Origin: Bryobacterales bacterium
Lineage (GTDB): Bacteria; Acidobacteriota; Terriglobia; Bryobacterales; Bryobacteraceae
Reading direction: 5' to 3'
Assembly (NCBI GenBank): GCA_003139735.1
Contig: PLGA01000246.1
Coordinates: forward strand, 1 to 9,612
Length of the DNA stretch: 9,612 nt
The notes beneath the pieces were generated by a model. That model had not been told where the DNA came from. It searched no databases and saw only the letters and a program-made list of their open reading frames with translations. Each line of letters opens with the position of its first letter. Positions within the stretch are counted from its first letter, which is position 1. The translations under genes and the position numbers were made by a program. Shown piece by piece: positions 7,466-9,612 of the stretch.

Positions 7466-8383
7466 TCATTCGGGTGTCTCGATGAGAATAGAGCCGTTCT
7501 CCATGGCCACGCGGAATGCGCGGATGTGCTCGGGCGTGCTGCCGCAGCAGGCGCCAACGATGTTCGCGCCGGCATCGAGCAGCGGGACGACGCCGGCCGC
7601 CATGCGCTCCGCAGGTTCCTCGTAGACTACGTTCATATTGACGAGCTTCGGTTGTCCGGCGTTGGGCTGGACCATGATCGGCAGGCTGGTGACTTTCCGG
7701 TAGCGCGCCACAGCCTGCCGCGCGTGTTCCATATCCATGCCGGTTCCGCAGTTCAGGGCTACGACGTGCGCGCCGTGCTCTTCCATGAACCTCGCGGCGC
7801 GTTCGGGGTCCACGCCCATCATGGTGCGCAAGGTGGAGCCGTCGAGAGTTACGTCGTACGCCATGGAGCCGATGATGCAAGCGGCGCCGGCCAGTTGCGC
7901 GGCCTGTATGCCCAGCAGCAACTCCTCAAGCCCGGTTTGGGTTTCGACGATGATGGCATCGGCGCCGGCGTCCACCAGGGCTTTGGCCTGTTCGTTGAAG
8001 GCGTCGCGCACCTGCGCTTCGGTGAAGTCTCCGTACGGCTCCATGAGACCGCCGAATGGCCCGATGTCGCCGATTACGAATCCGGGGCCGCCGCGGAAGG
8101 CCTGGCGGACGATTTCGACCGCGGTCCGGTTGATTTCGACGGTCTGGTCCCCATGCGAATGGCGGTTGAGCATGATGCGCGAACCGCCGAAGGTGTTGGT
8201 GAGGATGCACTCCGATCCGGCTTCGGCGTAGCGGCGCTGGATGGCCAGCACCTTTTCGGGATGGGTCAGGTTCCAGGCTTCGCCGCAGCCGCCTTGCTCC
8301 AGTCCGGCCAGCATCAATTGGGTGCCCATGGCGCCATCGCCCAACAGGGGGCGCTCTTTCAATACGTCGAGGAGTGGCTTCAT
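7466..8383 (-). CDS. Homocysteine S-methyltransferase (zinc, MetH N-terminal-domain type)
   Basis: This 305-residue cytoplasmic TIM-barrel protein transfers a methyl group to homocysteine, giving methionine. LLGDGAMGTQL (13-23) and the TNTFGG loop (62-67) match the homocysteine methyltransferase family. The zinc ligands are visible: Cys212 in ALNCGTG and the Cys279-Cys280 pair in GACCGSTPEHI. The style (GCGEAWNLTHPEKV, NCGTGMDMEHA) is closer to the homocysteine module of cobalamin-dependent methionine synthase than to S-methylmethionine enzymes. No folate or cobalamin domain is fused, so the methyl donor must be a separate corrinoid protein or small molecule. The start ATG overlaps the stop of the upstream corrinoid activator as ATGA (8380-8383), implying coupled translation and joint function. 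Its own stop overlaps a possible ATG of the GH67 frame in the same way at 7466-7469. A betaine- or S-methylmethionine-type donor cannot be ruled out. Confidence 0.92.
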   Translation of the reverse strand: MKPLLDVLKERPLLGDGAMGTQLMLAGLEQGGCGEAWNLTHPEKVLAIQRRYAEAGSECILTNTFGGSRIMLNRHSHGDQTVEINRTAVEIVRQAFRGGPGFVIGDIGPFGGLMEPYGDFTEAQVRDAFNEQAKALVDAGADAIIVETQTGLEELLLGIQAAQLAGAACIIGSMAYDVTLDGSTLRTMMGVDPERAARFMEEHGAHVVALNCGTGMDMEHARQAVARYRKVTSLPIMVQPNAGQPKLVNMNVVYEEPAERMAAGVVPLLDAGANIVGACCGSTPEHIRAFRVAMENGSILIETPE

Positions 8384-9612
8384 TGGTTACATGCTCTCAC
8401 GTAAGGGGCGCGGCGGAACTGGCAGCCGTCCACGAAGAAATCGAAGAAATGCGGGTGGGTTTCGAGACGGCAATGCTCGACTTTTCGAACGAGTTGTTCG
8501 AGCTCGCGGCGCTTGGATTGGGAGAGCAGGGCGATGGTGGCCCCTTCAATGGCGGCGTTGCCGATCTGCACGATGCGCCCTTCGGGGATGCGGGGCATCA
8601 AGCCGATGCGCGCGGCGGCCTCCGCGTCCAGGTGGCGGCCGAAACCGCCGGCCAGGTAGAAGACTTGGGCGCCGTCGAATTCGATTCCGTAATTGGCGAA
8701 GACCACGCGCAGGCCGGCGATGTTGGCGCCCTTGGCCTGAGCCAGCTCATTGACGTCGCTCTCGAGGAAGTAAATGCCGTGGGCGGGGTCGATCTCGATG
8801 CGGTGGAGATCGTCCTCGAAGTGGCCTCTTTCGTTCATGCGGCCGGTGCGCATCAGTTCGCTCAGCAAGGCGACGAGGCCGGAGCCGCAGATGCCCTGGG
8901 GAGCGCCGCCGCCGATGACCGTAAGCTGAAATTCGCCGGCGGGGCCGATGCGAACGTCTTCGATGGCGCCATCGAGCGCGGGCATGCCGCAGGCGATGGC
9001 GCCGCCTTCGAAGGCCGGCCCGGCGGGGCAGGAAGCGGCCAGAATGCGGCGGCGGTTGCCCACGATCAGCTCGGTGTTGGTGCCGATATCCATCAACGCG
9101 ATCAAGCGGTCTTCGTGGGCCAAATCCACGGCCAGCATGGCGGCTGACGCGTCGGCGCCGACGTGCCCGCTAATGATGGGCGCGCCGTAGACGCGAGCCT
9201 TCGGATTGATCGGCAGCAGGCAGCGGCGGCCGGTCTCGGTGAGGCTGGTAGTGGCGCGCTTGCCCTGGGCCATTTCCAGCTCGGTGATGGATCGATAGGG
9301 GCTTTGGCCGATGGAGTAGACGCTCTGGCGGAAGAACAGGTCGCGCATGGTGGAGTTGCCCACCACGACCATTTCGTAGATGGTTTTCGGATCGACGGGG
9401 AAGTCTTCGATGGCGTGAGTCAGATAGCCGGCCAAGGTGCGGCGCAAGAGCTTGCCGGGATGGTCGGTATCGTACTGAATGCGGGACATGACGTCGGAGC
9501 CGCCGAAGCGCTGGGGGTTCTCGAAGGATGTGTCGGCCACCAGTTCGCCCGATTCCAGGTTGAGGAGCCGTAGGACCACGGTGGTGGTGCCCAGGTCCAT
9601 GGCGATGCCGTG
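8380..9612 (-). CDS. Corrinoid-protein reductive activator, ASKHA/DUF4445 type (partial)
   Basis: The gene is cut by the right window edge; 410 C-terminal residues are visible. Proteins of this type (RamA-like, RACE) use ATP and a low-potential electron to return inactive cob(II)alamin on corrinoid methyl-transfer proteins to the active cob(I) state. The visible part starts HGIAMDLGTTTVVLRL, the phosphate-1 loop of the ASKHA fold. A second nucleotide loop, LMDIGTNTELIVGN, lies near residue 173; GICGSGLVALLSEL is near 240 and YLAGGFGRHLDAEAA near 317. Full-length relatives carry a 2Fe-2S ferredoxin domain before this point, so the ATG at 9600 is almost surely internal. Its stop overlaps the homocysteine methyltransferase start by four bases, so the corrinoid partner probably serves methionine synthesis or a demethylase. 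No corrinoid protein is inside the window; it may lie just upstream. Confidence 0.9.
   Translation of the reverse strand, partial: HGIAMDLGTTTVVLRLLNLESGELVADTSFENPQRFGGSDVMSRIQYDTDHPGKLLRRTLAGYLTHAIEDFPVDPKTIYEMVVVGNSTMRDLFFRQSVYSIGQSPYRSITELEMAQGKRATTSLTETGRRCLLPINPKARVYGAPIISGHVGADASAAMLAVDLAHEDRLIALMDIGTNTELIVGNRRRILAASCPAGPAFEGGAIACGMPALDGAIEDVRIGPAGEFQLTVIGGGAPQGICGSGLVALLSELMRTGRMNERGHFEDDLHRIEIDPAHGIYFLESDVNELAQAKGANIAGLRVVFANYGIEFDGAQVFYLAGGFGRHLDAEAAARIGLMPRIPEGRIVQIGNAAIEGATIALLSQSKRRELEQLVRKVEHCRLETHPHFFDFFVDGCQFRRAPYVRACNQ

Noticed and set aside
7350..7880. Upstream extension of the GH67 frame through the methyltransferase gene
   Set aside because: Beyond 7469 it runs out of frame within the methyltransferase and gives an Arg/His-rich peptide unlike any GH67 N-terminus. 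Only starts between 7349 and 7469 are worth considering.
7316..8404. A 362-codon open frame on the plus strand over the homocysteine methyltransferase
   Set aside because: It is antisense to a well-conserved enzyme, crosses the palindrome cluster, and shows no recognisable domain or start signal.
8374..9147. A 257-codon open frame on the plus strand over the corrinoid activator
   Set aside because: This is antisense shadow coding; the sequence is Ala/Gly/Asp-rich, while the minus strand carries clear ASKHA motifs.
1..9612. CRISPR array, tRNA or rRNA genes, insertion sequence
   Set aside because: There are no regularly spaced direct repeats, no cloverleaf or rRNA-like segment, and no transposase-like reading frame. 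The palindromes are inverted repeats without spacers.

Overview
The window is GC-rich and densely packed. It holds seven genes in two converging blocks, with palindromic repeats at the left edge and at one gene junction. Secreted glycoside hydrolases, a DUF1080 protein and a Tat-exported Gfo/Idh/MocA oxidoreductase sit beside corrinoid-linked methyl-transfer genes. With the REP-like palindromes, this suggests an Acidobacteriota soil bacterium of the Solibacter/Bryobacter type; Planctomycetota or Verrucomicrobiota are possible. The taxonomic call is inference, since no marker gene is present.

Left block, plus strand (175-3811): three genes 14 and 17 nt apart form a likely operon. They encode an exported clan GH-A glycoside hydrolase, an exported DUF1080 (3-keto-disaccharide hydrolase family) protein, and a Tat-signal Gfo/Idh/MocA dehydrogenase. 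The last two fit a two-step glycoside cleavage: oxidation of a sugar C3 hydroxyl, then cleavage of the 3-keto-glycoside. The first enzyme could supply the substrate. Upstream (1-174) are two REP-like hairpins and a good ribosome binding site.

Right block, minus strand (read from 9612 down to 3821): four genes with overlaps or gaps of a few bases. In order they are a corrinoid-protein reductive activator (ASKHA/DUF4445 type, cut by the window end), a zinc homocysteine S-methyltransferase, a GH67 alpha-glucuronidase with a C-terminal carbohydrate-binding-like domain, and a GH43 enzyme with the residue pattern of exo-beta-1,3-galactanases (subfamily 24 type). A 100-bp run of four short inverted repeats lies between the methyltransferase stop and the GH67 signal peptide, leaving the GH67 start uncertain. 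The two blocks end 9 nt apart with no convincing terminator.

Taken together, this is a plant or microbial polysaccharide-degradation locus next to methionine/cobalamin methyl-transfer genes. The most interesting possibility is that the two halves of the minus-strand operon are linked: GH67 enzymes release 4-O-methyl-glucuronate, and the methyl-transfer genes could take up its methyl ether. A plainer alternative is that the methyl-transfer pair is part of a split cobalamin-dependent methionine synthase and is only co-located.
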